Source: Novosphingobium sp. 9U (GTDB lineage: Bacteria; Pseudomonadota; Alphaproteobacteria; Sphingomonadales; Sphingomonadaceae). From it: a stretch of 64,000 nt of DNA. Where the stretch lies: contig NZ_LR732469.1 in the NCBI RefSeq assembly GCF_902506425.1, positions 1,783,285-1,847,284 of the forward strand, in the 5' to 3' direction. The position numbers and the translations under genes are program-made. The first letter of the stretch is position 1. Each line of letters starts with the position of its first letter. This document shows positions 35,906 to 45,097 of the stretch, in pieces. Under the pieces are notes generated by a model. That model searched no databases. It was not told the DNA's origin and saw only the letters and a list, made by a program, of their open reading frames with translations.

Positions 35906-37378
35906 TCACCCGCCGATATTCAGCGTGGTCATCATCTGGAACTCGCGCAGGCCTTCGATGCCGCGCTCGCGGCCCTGGCCGCTCATCTTGATGCCGCCGC
36001 CGCTCGCGTAAGTGGACATGACCGCGCCGTTGATGTTCACCGCGCCGCTACGGATCTTGAGGCCCACCTCAAGCGCCTTTACCTTGTCCGCGCCATGCAC
36101 CCAGCCCGAGAGGCCGAACTTGGAATCGTTCGCCATCTCCACCGCATGGTCAAGGTCGCGATAGCCGATCACGCCGATCACCGGTCCGAAGATCTCGTCC
36201 TTTGCCGCCGGGTTCTTGTTGTCCGGCAGGTCGAGCACCGTCGGCTCAAAGTAGAAGCCTTTGTCGAGATGGTCGGGTCGCTTGCCGCCTGCGACCACCT
36301 TGCCGCCCTCGGCCACCGCGGCTTCGACGAAATGCTCGCAGCGCGCCCGCTGGCCGGCGCTGATCACCGGGCCCAGCACCGTCGCCGGGTCGCTCGCCGG
36401 ACCGATCTTCACGCCTTCCAGCGCCTTCGCCATGCCTTCGAGCACCTGGTCCTTGCTCTCCTGCGGAACGAACACGCGCGTACCCAGCACGCAGCCCTGC
36501 CCTGCATGCGAGAGGCAAACGCTTGACGCTGCCGAAGCCGCGCGACCGACCGCGTCGGGCAGGTAGATCTGCGCCGACTTGCCACCCAGCTCCAGCACCA
36601 GCCGTTTGAGCGTGGGCGCCGCCTGCTCGGCCACTTTGGCGCCGACGGTGCACGATCCGGTGAAGCTGACCATGTCGACATCGGGGTGCGTGGTCATGGC
36701 CAGGCCGCCTTCGAGGCCCTGTTCCATGATCACGTTCATCACGCCTTTGGGGAGACCGGCTTCGTCCGCCGCTTCGGCGAAGACCAGCGAGGACAGCGGG
36801 GTCAACGGGTTGGGCCGCAGGATCACCGTGTCGCCCGCCATGAGCGCCGGTATCACCTTCCAGAACGCGGTGTAGAACGGCACGTTGTAGGCCGAGATTG
36901 CGGAGACCACGCCCAATGGCGACCAGCGCTTCAGGCTCTGCACCACGAAATAGGGATTCACCCGCTCGTGGATGGGGAGCGGGTTCTCCTCGTGTTCGGG
37001 CAGACGCAGGAACAGCTCGACGATCTCGTCCGTCATGCGCAGCGGCGTGTGGACCTGCGCGCCCATGACGTTGGACGAGACCGGGCAGCCTGCCTCCAGG
37101 ATGGCGCATTCCTTCAGCCGGTCGGCGCGGGCCCGCAGCGCATCGGCGTAGCGGGTCATGTACTTGGCCCGCTCCTTCATCGAGAGCCCCGACCAGCCGC
37201 CATCGTCGAAGGCCCGCCGCGCCGCGTTGATGGCTGCGATTGCCTGCGCCGAGGAGACGCCGGTCACGGTATCGACGACACTCTCGTCGGACGGGTTCTC
37301 GACATCGAAGGCCGCGCCCTCGCCCTTCACGAACGCGCCATCGATGTAGCCTGCGTAGTCCAGAGCGCCTCTCCACAT
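35906..37378 (-). CDS. Aldehyde dehydrogenase family protein
   Basis: A 490-aa NAD(P)-dependent ALDH. The catalytic Cys296 lies in HAGQGCVLG and the general-base Glu in LELGGKSA. It converts a pathway aldehyde to the acid, which could then be activated by the CoA ligase or CoA-transferase of unit A. ATG 37378 starts the typical N-terminus (YIDGAFVKGEGA). It is the first gene of unit D, divergent from the semialdehyde dehydrogenase across 206 nt that hold no further gene. Confidence 0.92.
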   Translation of the reverse strand: MWRGALDYAGYIDGAFVKGEGAAFDVENPSDESVVDTVTGVSSAQAIAAINAARRAFDDGGWSGLSMKERAKYMTRYADALRARADRLKECAILEAGCPVSSNVMGAQVHTPLRMTDEIVELFLRLPEHEENPLPIHERVNPYFVVQSLKRWSPLGVVSAISAYNVPFYTAFWKVIPALMAGDTVILRPNPLTPLSSLVFAEAADEAGLPKGVMNVIMEQGLEGGLAMTTHPDVDMVSFTGSCTVGAKVAEQAAPTLKRLVLELGGKSAQIYLPDAVGRAASAASSVCLSHAGQGCVLGTRVFVPQESKDQVLEGMAKALEGVKIGPASDPATVLGPVISAGQRARCEHFVEAAVAEGGKVVAGGKRPDHLDKGFYFEPTVLDLPDNKNPAAKDEIFGPVIGVIGYRDLDHAVEMANDSKFGLSGWVHGADKVKALEVGLKIRSGAVNINGAVMSTYASGGGIKMSGQGRERGIEGLREFQMMTTLNIGG

Positions 37379-37584
37379 TTCTCTATAGCGAATTATTGTT
37401 CGATGCTGAGACTAGCTGAGCGCCCGCTGTCCGTCAATCGGACTCCCATGCGATCGCTGAGTGGCTCCCAGTTGCCATAGTTGCATCGGGCCGGGGCGAT
37501 GCCTATTCCACACCGCGTGATTTGGCCGCCTGCCGCCCGTGGCAAAGCCGGCCGCAGCCCTGATACGAGAGGACGCGTCCAGCG

Positions 37585-39093
37585 ATGGCCTACACCGATT
37601 TCCTGAAGCAGCAGTGCTACATCGACGGCCAGTGGGTGGATGCGGACTCGGGCGCAACGTTCGAGGTCACCGATCCGGGTTCGGGCAAGGTGCTGGGCAC
37701 CGTCCCCAAGGCTGGTGCAGCCGAAACCGCCCGTGCGATCGACGCAGCCGAAGCCGCGCTGCCCGCCTGGCGCGCCAAGACCGCGGGTGAACGCGCCAAG
37801 CTAATGCGCCGCTTGTTCGACCTGATGATCCAGTACCAGGACGATCTGGGCGAACTGCTCAGCCGCGAGCAAGGCAAGCCCTTCGCTGAGGGCAAGGGGG
37901 AGATCGCCTATGGCGCCGGCTTCATCGAGTGGTTCGCCGAGGAAGGCAAGCGCGCCTATGGCGACGTCATCCCCGGCCATGCTGCCGATCGCCGCATCGT
38001 CGTGATCAAGCAGGGCATCGGCGTCGTTGGCGCGATCACGCCCTGGAACTTTCCCAATGCGATGATCACCCGCAAGCTCGGGCCCGCGCTGGCGGCAGGT
38101 TGCACCATGGTGATCAAGCCCGCGTCGGCCACGCCCTACTCGGCCCTGGCAATTGCGCGCCTGTGCGAGATGGCGGGCATTCCCAAGGGCGTCGTCAACG
38201 TCGTCACTGGCAGCGCCGGCCAGATCGGCTCGGAACTGACCCGCAACCCCAAGGTCGCCAAGATCACCTTCACCGGCTCCACCGAGATCGGCCGCCAACT
38301 CCTCAAGGAGAGCGCTGAGACGATCAAGAAGTGCTCGATGGAGCTGGGCGGCAACGCGCCGTTCCTGGTGTTCGACGACTCCGATGTCGATGCCGCGATC
38401 GAAGGCGCGATGATCTCCAAGTTCCGCAACGGTGGCCAGACCTGCGTGTGCACCAACCGCTTCTACGTACAGGATGGCGTCTATGACGCGTTCGTCGGCA
38501 AGCTGGCGGACCGGGTCAAGGCGATGAAGATCGGTTACGCGATGGACGAGGGCACGCAAGTCGGTCCGCTGATCGACGAGAAGGCGGTCGAGAAGGTCGA
38601 GGAGCATCTTGAGGATGCCCTCGCCGGTGGCGCCAAGATCCTGGCGGGCGGCAAGCGATCGAGCCTGGGCCACAGCTACTTTGAACCCACCGTGCTCTCG
38701 GGCGTAAAAGCCGACATGAAGATCGCCAAGGAAGAGACCTTCGGCCCGCTCGCCGGCGTGATCCGCTTCACCGACGAGGCCGACGCGATCCGCATGGCCA
38801 ACGACACCGAGTTCGGCCTCGCCAGCTACTTCTACGCGCGCGACATCAGCCGCGTGTGGCGCGTGGCAGAGGCATTGGAAGCCGGCATGGTCGGCATCAA
38901 CACCGGGCTGATCTCCACCGAAGTGGCGCCGTTCGGCGGCGTCAAGCAGTCCGGTTTGGGCCGCGAAGGGTCAAAGTACGGCCTAGAGGACTTCTTGGAG
39001 GTCAAGTACCTGTGCATGGGAATCGAGACTTCGGCGCCCGCCGCCAAGCAGGGCCAGCCGCAGCCGGGCTCGGGCGACGCGGGCGGGGAATAA
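37585..39093 (+). CDS. NAD(P)-dependent succinate-semialdehyde dehydrogenase-like ALDH
   Basis: A 502-aa aldehyde dehydrogenase of the GabD type. Catalytic Cys287 is in GGQTCVCTNR, the Glu in MELGGNAP, and ITPWNFPNAMITRK is characteristic of succinate or glutarate semialdehyde dehydrogenases. It probably oxidises a dicarboxylic semialdehyde formed after ring opening. The last 18 residues (SAPAAKQGQPQPGSGDAGGE) are a low-complexity tail beyond the family's usual end. It is the first gene of unit E. Confidence 0.9.
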   Translation: MAYTDFLKQQCYIDGQWVDADSGATFEVTDPGSGKVLGTVPKAGAAETARAIDAAEAALPAWRAKTAGERAKLMRRLFDLMIQYQDDLGELLSREQGKPFAEGKGEIAYGAGFIEWFAEEGKRAYGDVIPGHAADRRIVVIKQGIGVVGAITPWNFPNAMITRKLGPALAAGCTMVIKPASATPYSALAIARLCEMAGIPKGVVNVVTGSAGQIGSELTRNPKVAKITFTGSTEIGRQLLKESAETIKKCSMELGGNAPFLVFDDSDVDAAIEGAMISKFRNGGQTCVCTNRFYVQDGVYDAFVGKLADRVKAMKIGYAMDEGTQVGPLIDEKAVEKVEEHLEDALAGGAKILAGGKRSSLGHSYFEPTVLSGVKADMKIAKEETFGPLAGVIRFTDEADAIRMANDTEFGLASYFYARDISRVWRVAEALEAGMVGINTGLISTEVAPFGGVKQSGLGREGSKYGLEDFLEVKYLCMGIETSAPAAKQGQPQPGSGDAGGE

Positions 39094-39102
39094 ACCGCCT
39101 TA

Positions 39103-39137
39103 CCCCTCCACCACCGCTTTAAACGGCAGTGGAGGGG
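39103..39137. terminator. Hairpin after the semialdehyde dehydrogenase
   Basis: Arms CCCCTCCAC and GTGGAGGGG pair exactly, with an extra CCG/CGG inside the loop. No T-run follows. The CCCCTCCACCACC core is shared with the 40.2-kb element (its complement with the 35.8-kb one), so it may be a remnant of the same repeat acting as a weak terminator. Confidence 0.55.
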
Positions 39138-39231
39138 CTTGGACGCTCGGGCAAGCGCGCCGGAGCCGCAATGCTTGCCTGACCCCTCCCCTTCGCTAGC
39201 CTCTCCCGAAACACGGGGAGAGGACGCCGCC

Positions 39232-40122
39232 ATGAAGATCTGCCGCTACCAGGAGGCCGCCGACGGCCCGATCAAGCTTGGCGTTGTGCGCGGCGAACAC
39301 CTCCACGACGTGACCCGGGTAACGGACACCCTCCCCACCGTACGCTGGCCCTACCCGGCGGGCGACCTGTTCATCACCCACCTGGATGTCCTCCGCCCGC
39401 AGATGGAAGCCATGGCCGACCAGGCGGTGCCCGTGCCGCTCAGCAACGTGCTGCTCAAGAACCCGGTCGCCAACCCCGGCAAGTTCGTCTGCGGCGCCGG
39501 CAACCACAAGGTCGTGCTCGGCATGGGGGGGCACCCGCGGCGGCTTGGCCTGCTGTTCAAGATGACCAACGCCGCCGCCGGCGCCTCGGACGGTGTCACC
39601 CTGCGCTGGCCCGAGCGCACCACGTTCCACGAGATGGAGATCGCCATCGTGATCGGCCGCGAAGGCAGCGAGATCGGCGCGGCCGACGCGCTGGACTACG
39701 TGGCCGGCTATTGCATCGGCCTCGACATGACCATGCAAGGGCCGGAGTTCCCCAGCTTCGGCAAGAGCTTCGATACATACGGCATCATGGGCCCGTGGCT
39801 CACCACCAAGGACGAGATCGCCGATCCGAACGCCCTCTCCTACCGCCTGCAAGTCAATGGCGAGGACCGCCAAGTGGATACGACCGCCAGCTTGGTGCTC
39901 GGCATCCAAGACCTGGTCGAGCACGCCAGTTCGGTGATGACGCTGTACCCGGGCGACGTGATCTTCTCGGGCACGCCGCCGACCAGCACCGGCCCGGTGG
40001 TGCCGGGCGATGTGATGTTCGCCGAGATGGAAGGGCTCGGCAGCATGACCGTCGAGGTACGCGGCGGACCGGGACGCAAGACACCGCTGGAGGGGATGGA
40101 ACCGGCGGCAAACGCCAGCTGA
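39232..40122 (+). CDS. Fumarylacetoacetate hydrolase (FAH) family protein
   Basis: A 296-aa metal-dependent protein. The metal-binding acids are visible in HEMEIAIVIG and in GYCIGLDMTMQGPEFPSFGK, followed by IMGPWL. FAH-family enzymes hydrolyse C-C bonds of acylpyruvates, decarboxylate or hydrate keto acids. Here it may perform a second C-C cleavage. ATG 39232 follows GGGGAGAGGACGCCGCC; an upstream in-frame start at 39139 crosses the repeat. Its stop codon lies in the first bases of the palindromic element that follows. Confidence 0.9.
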   Translation: MKICRYQEAADGPIKLGVVRGEHLHDVTRVTDTLPTVRWPYPAGDLFITHLDVLRPQMEAMADQAVPVPLSNVLLKNPVANPGKFVCGAGNHKVVLGMGGHPRRLGLLFKMTNAAAGASDGVTLRWPERTTFHEMEIAIVIGREGSEIGAADALDYVAGYCIGLDMTMQGPEFPSFGKSFDTYGIMGPWLTTKDEIADPNALSYRLQVNGEDRQVDTTASLVLGIQDLVEHASSVMTLYPGDVIFSGTPPTSTGPVVPGDVMFAEMEGLGSMTVEVRGGPGRKTPLEGMEPAANAS

Positions 40123-40266
40123 GATCCTCCCCTATAAGGGGAGGTGGCGCGCGCGGAGCGCGTTACGGAGGGGTGCCACCGCTGGCGTAATGCGCGACCG
40201 CGAGGGTTACACCCCTCCACCACCAGCTGCGCTGGCGGTCCCCCGCCCCTTGCACGGGAGGATCTC
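40121..40266. repeat. 146-bp nested palindromic element, copy B
   Basis: The ends GAGATCCTCCC and GGGAGGATCTC are exact complements, and inner GGAGGGGTG-like and CACCCCTCC-like arms mirror copy A at 35748. The middle is diverged from copy A. The element begins inside the FAH stop codon and ends before the GNAT gene, with no coding content. Confidence 0.78.
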
Positions 40267-40304
40267 AGATTGACGCTCGCGTTTGTTCCAGCAATGCCGC
40301 AGCC

Positions 40305-40820
40305 ATGATCCTGCGCGACGCCACGCCCCAAGACGCCCCCGCCATCGCCCAGCTCGGAGCCGAGGCGTTCTGCGCCGCCTTTGCGCATCTTTACAACGAG
40401 CAGGACCTCAGCGGCTTTCTCGCCGCCAGCCACTCTCCCGCCAAGGCCGCGGCCGAGATCGCCGATCCCGGCATGCGCGTGAAGCTGGCCGTTGATGACG
40501 CAGGCAAGCTGCTCGGCTTCTGCAAGCTGGTGCTCGCCTGCGGCTGGCCCGAGCATGCCCGCGCCGGCAACGTGATCGAACTCAAGCAGCTCTACACCGA
40601 TCCAGCCGCGACCGGCCGAGGCATCGGCGCGGCGCTGATGGACTGGGCGCTCGACTTTGCGCGTGAGCGGGACGCAGGTGAGATCCAGCTTTCGGTCTAT
40701 AGCGAGAACCCCGGCGCGCAGCGGTTCTACGCCCGTTACGGATTCGAGAAAATCGCCGACATCCACTTCATGGTCGGCCAGCAGCGCGACGAGGAGTTCC
40801 TGTTCGCCAAGCTCTTATAA
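40305..40820 (+). CDS. GNAT-family N-acetyltransferase
   Basis: A 171-aa acetyltransferase. The acetyl-CoA pyrophosphate motif reads LYTDPAATGRGIGAALM (Q/RxxGxG/A type), followed by LSVYSENPGAQRFYARYGFE. The acceptor cannot be told; RimI-like, amine- and toxin-resistance members share this pattern. It sits 38 nt after palindrome copy B and is convergent with the second P450, so it may not be part of the catabolic pathway. Confidence 0.87.
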   Translation: MILRDATPQDAPAIAQLGAEAFCAAFAHLYNEQDLSGFLAASHSPAKAAAEIADPGMRVKLAVDDAGKLLGFCKLVLACGWPEHARAGNVIELKQLYTDPAATGRGIGAALMDWALDFARERDAGEIQLSVYSENPGAQRFYARYGFEKIADIHFMVGQQRDEEFLFAKLL

Positions 40821-40840
40821 GCTCCACACAAGCCCGGTTC

Positions 40841-42127
40841 TCAAGCCAGCTCCACCGCGGGTTCGAACTCGATGTGCAGCTCCTGGATGTTGCGGAAGGA
40901 GTAGGTCGGCTCGAACGCGTAGCGCCGCTCGCCCGGTGCGCCGTGGTGCGCTTCGCTGATGCGGATCTGCGAGGTGCGCGCAAGCAGACGCTCGATCGCG
41001 ACCTTGGCCTCGAGCCGAGCGAGCGGTGCCCCCAGGCAGCCGTGCGCCCCGCGGCTGAACGCCATGTGATCGCGCACGCCCTGCCGGTCGAGATCGAAGC
41101 GATCCGGGTCGGCATAGTGCCTCGGATCGTTGTTCGCGCCGGTCAGCGAGACGTTGACCACCGTGCCCGCCGGCGCCGGCACTCCGGCGATCTGCGTCGA
41201 CTTCTGCACCACGCGGTAGACCACCTTCACCGGCGGATCGATGCGCAGCACCTCCTCCAGAAAGTCGCCGATGCGCTCGGGCTCGCGGCGCAGGCGGTCC
41301 TGCAGGGCGAGGTCATCCCCCAGCACCCGGATCGCCATCGCCATCAGCCGCGAAGTGGTGTCCTGCCCGGCCCCGAACAGGAACCGCGCCAGCTCGGCCA
41401 ACCGCTCGTAACTGGGCGCGCTGCCGTCCTTGAACCGCGCGTTGGCGAGGTCCGACAGCAAGTCGCCGCAAGGCTCCGCCTGTCGCGCCAGGATGTAGCC
41501 GTCGAATCGCTCCTTGAGGAAGATCAGCGGATCGGGCCCGACCTTGTGCACCGCGTCGCCGTCGATCTGGCTGGGCGGGGCACCGAGCAGCTCCAGCAGC
41601 TCGAAGCGGTCCTCCATCGAGATGCCCATGATGTCGCTGATCGCATAGGTCGAAACCTTGTGCGCGAACTGCTGGACCACCTCGCACGTCCCGCTGCGCT
41701 GGAACTCGTCGATCAGCTTGTCGACCAGTTCGCCCAGGTACGCCTCGTTGGCCTTCAGCCGCTTGAACGTGAGCAGGCTGGTGAGCAGCGCGCGGTGCTT
41801 GGTGTGCTTGTCACCGTCGAAGCAGACCAGGTGCGCTGTCCAGGGCATCAGGTCGCGATGTGCGTCGAGCTGCTCGCGGATGTCGTCGCCCTCGGGCTCA
41901 AACGGCAGCGGCGGCAGCGGTCCAAGCACCGAGACGGAGGACGAGAACGTCCCGTCGCGGCTGGTCAGCACCTCGGACACTTCATCGTAGCCCGAGACGA
42001 TCATCGAGCCGTGATACGCCTCGCGCACCACCGGATTGATCGCCCGCATTTGTGCGAAGTACTCGCGCGGCGTGTCGATCACATGTGGGTCGCTGTAGAA
42101 ATCCGGATAGCTCGCGTCGTGCGCCAT
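40841..42127 (-). CDS. Cytochrome P450 (second copy)
   Basis: A 428-aa soluble P450, clearly different from the one at 33.6 kb. The heme loop FSRGAHGCLG carries Cys364, the I-helix is FLFGAGQDTTSRL, and the K-helix ExxR is EEVLR. It is alone on the minus strand and would need external redox partners. Two unlike P450s 6 kb apart suggest two hydroxylation steps or two substrates for this catabolic region. Confidence 0.92.
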   Translation of the reverse strand: MAHDASYPDFYSDPHVIDTPREYFAQMRAINPVVREAYHGSMIVSGYDEVSEVLTSRDGTFSSSVSVLGPLPPLPFEPEGDDIREQLDAHRDLMPWTAHLVCFDGDKHTKHRALLTSLLTFKRLKANEAYLGELVDKLIDEFQRSGTCEVVQQFAHKVSTYAISDIMGISMEDRFELLELLGAPPSQIDGDAVHKVGPDPLIFLKERFDGYILARQAEPCGDLLSDLANARFKDGSAPSYERLAELARFLFGAGQDTTSRLMAMAIRVLGDDLALQDRLRREPERIGDFLEEVLRIDPPVKVVYRVVQKSTQIAGVPAPAGTVVNVSLTGANNDPRHYADPDRFDLDRQGVRDHMAFSRGAHGCLGAPLARLEAKVAIERLLARTSQIRISEAHHGAPGERRYAFEPTYSFRNIQELHIEFEPAVELA

Positions 42128-42201
42128 GGCTCTCTCCCGCCGTGTTTGGCCGGAGGGTGTTGGTGCGCCGGCCCGGAGTCAAGCCGGAACTGAGCAGTCG
42201 C

Positions 42202-43209
42202 TCAGAACCACTTCAGGCGGCGGAACAGCAGCATCTGCGCAGCTGCGATCGTCGCGCAGATCGTCAGCACTTCCCAGAACGCGTACGGGTCCTTGGCGTC
42301 GGGAATCCCTGCGACATTCATGCCCAGCAGCCCCGCGATGAAGTTGAGCGGCAGGAACACGGTCGCCACGATCGCCAGTTGCGATTGGGTGCGCGCGTTG
42401 CGTTCCAGCAGGCGGGCGCGCACGTCGTCCTGCAGGACCAGCGCGCTCTCCTTGCTGATGTCCAGGTCCTCGACATAGCGCCGAAGCCGGTCGATCGACT
42501 CGGCGATCTCGCGCCGGTCATGGTCCTCGAACCAGTCGGGCGCGTCGCGCGCGATGTTCTCGAGCGCTTCGTGCTGGGGCGACATGTAGCGCTTGAGGGC
42601 CAGGCATTCGCGCCGGATGCGGGAGATCTCCGCCAGCATCGCCTTGTCGGCGCAGTCGACTTCCTCTTCCTCCAGCTTGTCGATCGCATCGTCGAGATCG
42701 AGGATGACATGGCTCATGCGGTCGATCAGGTGCTCGGTGAGCGAAGTGATCAAGGCGCCCGCATCGCGCGGTCCATCGCCCTGGTCGAGCTCGTGGCGGG
42801 TGTCGCGCGGGGTCTGGAGCGGCACGCGGCGCAAGGTGATCAGGCGCAGCCCGTCGGACCAGACCTGCATCGAGACCATGTCCTCGGGCTCCGCGCCCGG
42901 ATTGAAGTTGATGCCGCGCAAGGTCGCCACTAAGGCCTGCCCCTCGCGGAACGCCCGAGGCCTGGTCGCATCGCTGGTCAGCAGTTCGGCCGTGGGCTCG
43001 GGGATGGCGAGCCTGTCGATCAGCCATTCGCGCACGCCCGGAACGGTGCGGCACATGTGCAGCCATAGCATCTCGCCCGCAGCCGAGGGGCGCCAGGTGC
43101 GCGCCTCCTCCCACCCGATCTCACGCGCGCCGCCGCGCCCGTCGAGCACGCGGCCGAACAGGAGCGGTCCATCAAGGTCGCAATCGTCGTTGTGGGTCGG
43201 GTCGAGCAT
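42202..43209 (-). CDS. CorA/ZntB-family metal ion transporter
   Basis: A 335-aa inner-membrane protein. A long alpha/beta cytoplasmic funnel with charged helices precedes two C-terminal transmembrane helices ([19 protein letters not shown] and [17 protein letters not shown]). The pore signature GMNVAGIP is that of the CorA/ZntB superfamily, which moves Mg2+, Co2+ or Zn2+. Sequence alone does not tell magnesium uptake from zinc transport. ATG 43209 was taken; GTG and ATG codons slightly upstream are possible. It appears to be single. Confidence 0.9.
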   Translation of the reverse strand: MLDPTHNDDCDLDGPLLFGRVLDGRGGAREIGWEEARTWRPSAAGEMLWLHMCRTVPGVREWLIDRLAIPEPTAELLTSDATRPRAFREGQALVATLRGINFNPGAEPEDMVSMQVWSDGLRLITLRRVPLQTPRDTRHELDQGDGPRDAGALITSLTEHLIDRMSHVILDLDDAIDKLEEEEVDCADKAMLAEISRIRRECLALKRYMSPQHEALENIARDAPDWFEDHDRREIAESIDRLRRYVEDLDISKESALVLQDDVRARLLERNARTQSQLAIVATVFLPLNFIAGLLGMNVAGIPDAKDPYAFWEVLTICATIAAAQMLLFRRLKWF

Positions 43210-43296
43210 GGCTGGTGCATGCCTCAACGCCGGCGCGCGGGAAAGGTGCGATGGGTTTGTGGGGCAGAGGTTGGCTGGCTGGCCCTTCGGCGCAGC

Positions 43297-43515
43297 TCAG
43301 CCCGGGCGGTGTTGAGAGAAGAAGGGGTCCGGCGAAAAGAAGGTCCTCACCCCAGCACCGCCCAGGCTGAGCTTGTCGAAGCCCGCCCGCGATACCCGCT
43401 CCATTTCGCCGGATCGAGGCCTCGCCCCCTCACCAGCGAGCAACGGCGCAGCGAACGGAGCGGCGCTGGCGACGAGCAAGGCGGCGACGAGCAGCCAATG
43501 ATGAGAAATCTTCAT
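43297..43515 (-). CDS. Possible small exported peptide
   Basis: A 72-aa frame starting [20 protein letters not shown], a convincing signal peptide, with AGAGGA upstream. The downstream part (including [15 protein letters not shown]) is translated from intergenic sequence with a GAGCTTGTCGAAGC motif seen in sphingomonad repeats, so the mature part may be degenerate. It may be a broken small secreted protein gene. No family is recognised. Confidence 0.35.
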   Translation of the reverse strand: MKISHHWLLVAALLVASAAPFAAPLLAGEGARPRSGEMERVSRAGFDKLSLGGAGVRTFFSPDPFFSQHRPG

Positions 43516-43716
43516 GGGATTGGGTGTCCTCTTGTTGTCGTTGTAAGGTGCCGCCTCATGCCGCAGCGCGGTGCCGGAGCAAATCGCACCCGTCGCAGCG
43601 GCTCGCACGCTCGTCGATCAGGGGCCGTCGATCAGAGGGCGTCGACCAGCGGCCGTCGATCAGCGCGCCCAACAGCCGCCTTCCCCCTGTCATGCGAAGC
43701 GCGTATATGGGCGCGC

Positions 43717-44853
43717 ATGTCCTCCATACGTCCCTGGCGCACCATCGAGCGCCGCAAGAGCCGCCAGATCATGGTCGGCAAGGTCCCCGTCGGCGGCGAT
43801 GCGCCGATCACGGTGCAGACCATGACCAACACGCTCACCAGCGATGCCAAGGCGACGATCGACCAGATCCGCCGCTGCGAGGATGCGGGCGCCGACCTGA
43901 TCCGAGTCTCCTGCCCAGACGTCGAGAGCACCACCGCCTTCCGCGAGATCGCGCGGGCCGCGAAAGTGCCGCTGATCGCGGACATCCACTTCCACTACAA
44001 GCGCGCGCTCGAAGCCGCCGACGCCGGCGCCGCCTGCCTGCGCATCAATCCCGGCAACATCGGTTCTGACGACCGCGTGGCCGAAGTGGTGCGCGCGGCC
44101 AAGGCCAACGGCTGCGCCATCCGCATCGGCGTCAACGCCGGCAGCCTGGAGCGCGACCTGCTCGAGAAATACGGCGAGCCTTGCCCCGAGGCGCTGGTCG
44201 AGAGCGCGCTCGACCACATCAAGCTGCTGCAGGATCACGACTTCCACGAGTACAAGGTGGCGGTGAAGGCCAGCGACGTGTTCCTGGCGGTCGCCGCCTA
44301 CCAGGGCCTTGCCGAAGCGGTCGATTGCCCGCTGCACTTGGGCATTACCGAGGCGGGCGGGTTGATCGGCGGCACCGTCAAGTCGGCGCTGGGCATAGGC
44401 AACATGCTGTGGGCCGGCATCGGCGACACCCTGCGCGTTTCGCTCTCGGCCGAACCGGAAGAGGAAGTACGCGTCGGGTTCGAGATCCTGAAGTCGCTGG
44501 GCCTGCGGACCCGCGGCGTGCGCGTGGTCTCCTGCCCCTCGTGCGCGCGCCAGGGTTTCGACGTGATCCGCACTGTAGAGGCGCTGGAAAAGCGCCTGTC
44601 GCACATCAAGACGCCGATCTCGCTCTCGGTGCTCGGCTGCGTGGTCAACGGCCCGGGCGAAGCGCGCGAGACCGACATCGGCCTGACCGGCGGCGGCAAT
44701 GGCAAGCACATGGTCTACCTCTCGGGCGTGACCGACCACCACGTGCAATCGGCCGACATGCTCGACCACATCGTCTCGCTGGTGGAAGCGAAAGCGGCCG
44801 AAATCGAGTCGCAGATGACCGATGCCGACAAGGTGACCGAAGCGGCGGAATAA
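43717..44853 (+). CDS. ispG: (E)-4-hydroxy-3-methylbut-2-enyl-diphosphate synthase (IspG/GcpE)
   Basis: A 378-aa enzyme of the MEP isoprenoid pathway, converting methylerythritol cyclodiphosphate to HMBPP using a [4Fe-4S] cluster. The cluster cysteines are Cys273 and Cys276 (SCPSCARQG) and Cys308 ([11 protein letters not shown]). The TIM-barrel start ([17 protein letters not shown]) is complete. ATG 43717 is preferred; the same frame is open upstream to 43192 but that part does not resemble the family. It appears to be monocistronic. Confidence 0.95.
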   Translation: MSSIRPWRTIERRKSRQIMVGKVPVGGDAPITVQTMTNTLTSDAKATIDQIRRCEDAGADLIRVSCPDVESTTAFREIARAAKVPLIADIHFHYKRALEAADAGAACLRINPGNIGSDDRVAEVVRAAKANGCAIRIGVNAGSLERDLLEKYGEPCPEALVESALDHIKLLQDHDFHEYKVAVKASDVFLAVAAYQGLAEAVDCPLHLGITEAGGLIGGTVKSALGIGNMLWAGIGDTLRVSLSAEPEEEVRVGFEILKSLGLRTRGVRVVSCPSCARQGFDVIRTVEALEKRLSHIKTPISLSVLGCVVNGPGEARETDIGLTGGGNGKHMVYLSGVTDHHVQSADMLDHIVSLVEAKAAEIESQMTDADKVTEAAE

Positions 44854-45097
44854 ATATTCGCCCATGCTCGGATGCGTCGCTCGGAGCAAAACAGTTACGG
44901 CGCCTGTAGTTAGGCGGGACCGTCGATTGTGTCCGTATGCTCATAATCGTCGTGCAGCGGTAAGCCAGTTATTTGTACGTATGGACACCATAACCGGTCC
45001 ATTGAATACCTGATCCGGGCATCCCGGGCCGCCCTTCAATCCAAGCACATGCGCGCTGCCAATGCGTGCCTGTTCTGTTCTTGAGGGGGCAATCTCA

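Noticed and set aside
43192..43716. N-terminal extension of ispG by 175 codons
   Set aside because: The extension is Arg/Ser/Pro-rich, overlaps a possible minus-strand small gene and does not resemble IspG, whose start fits ATG 43717.
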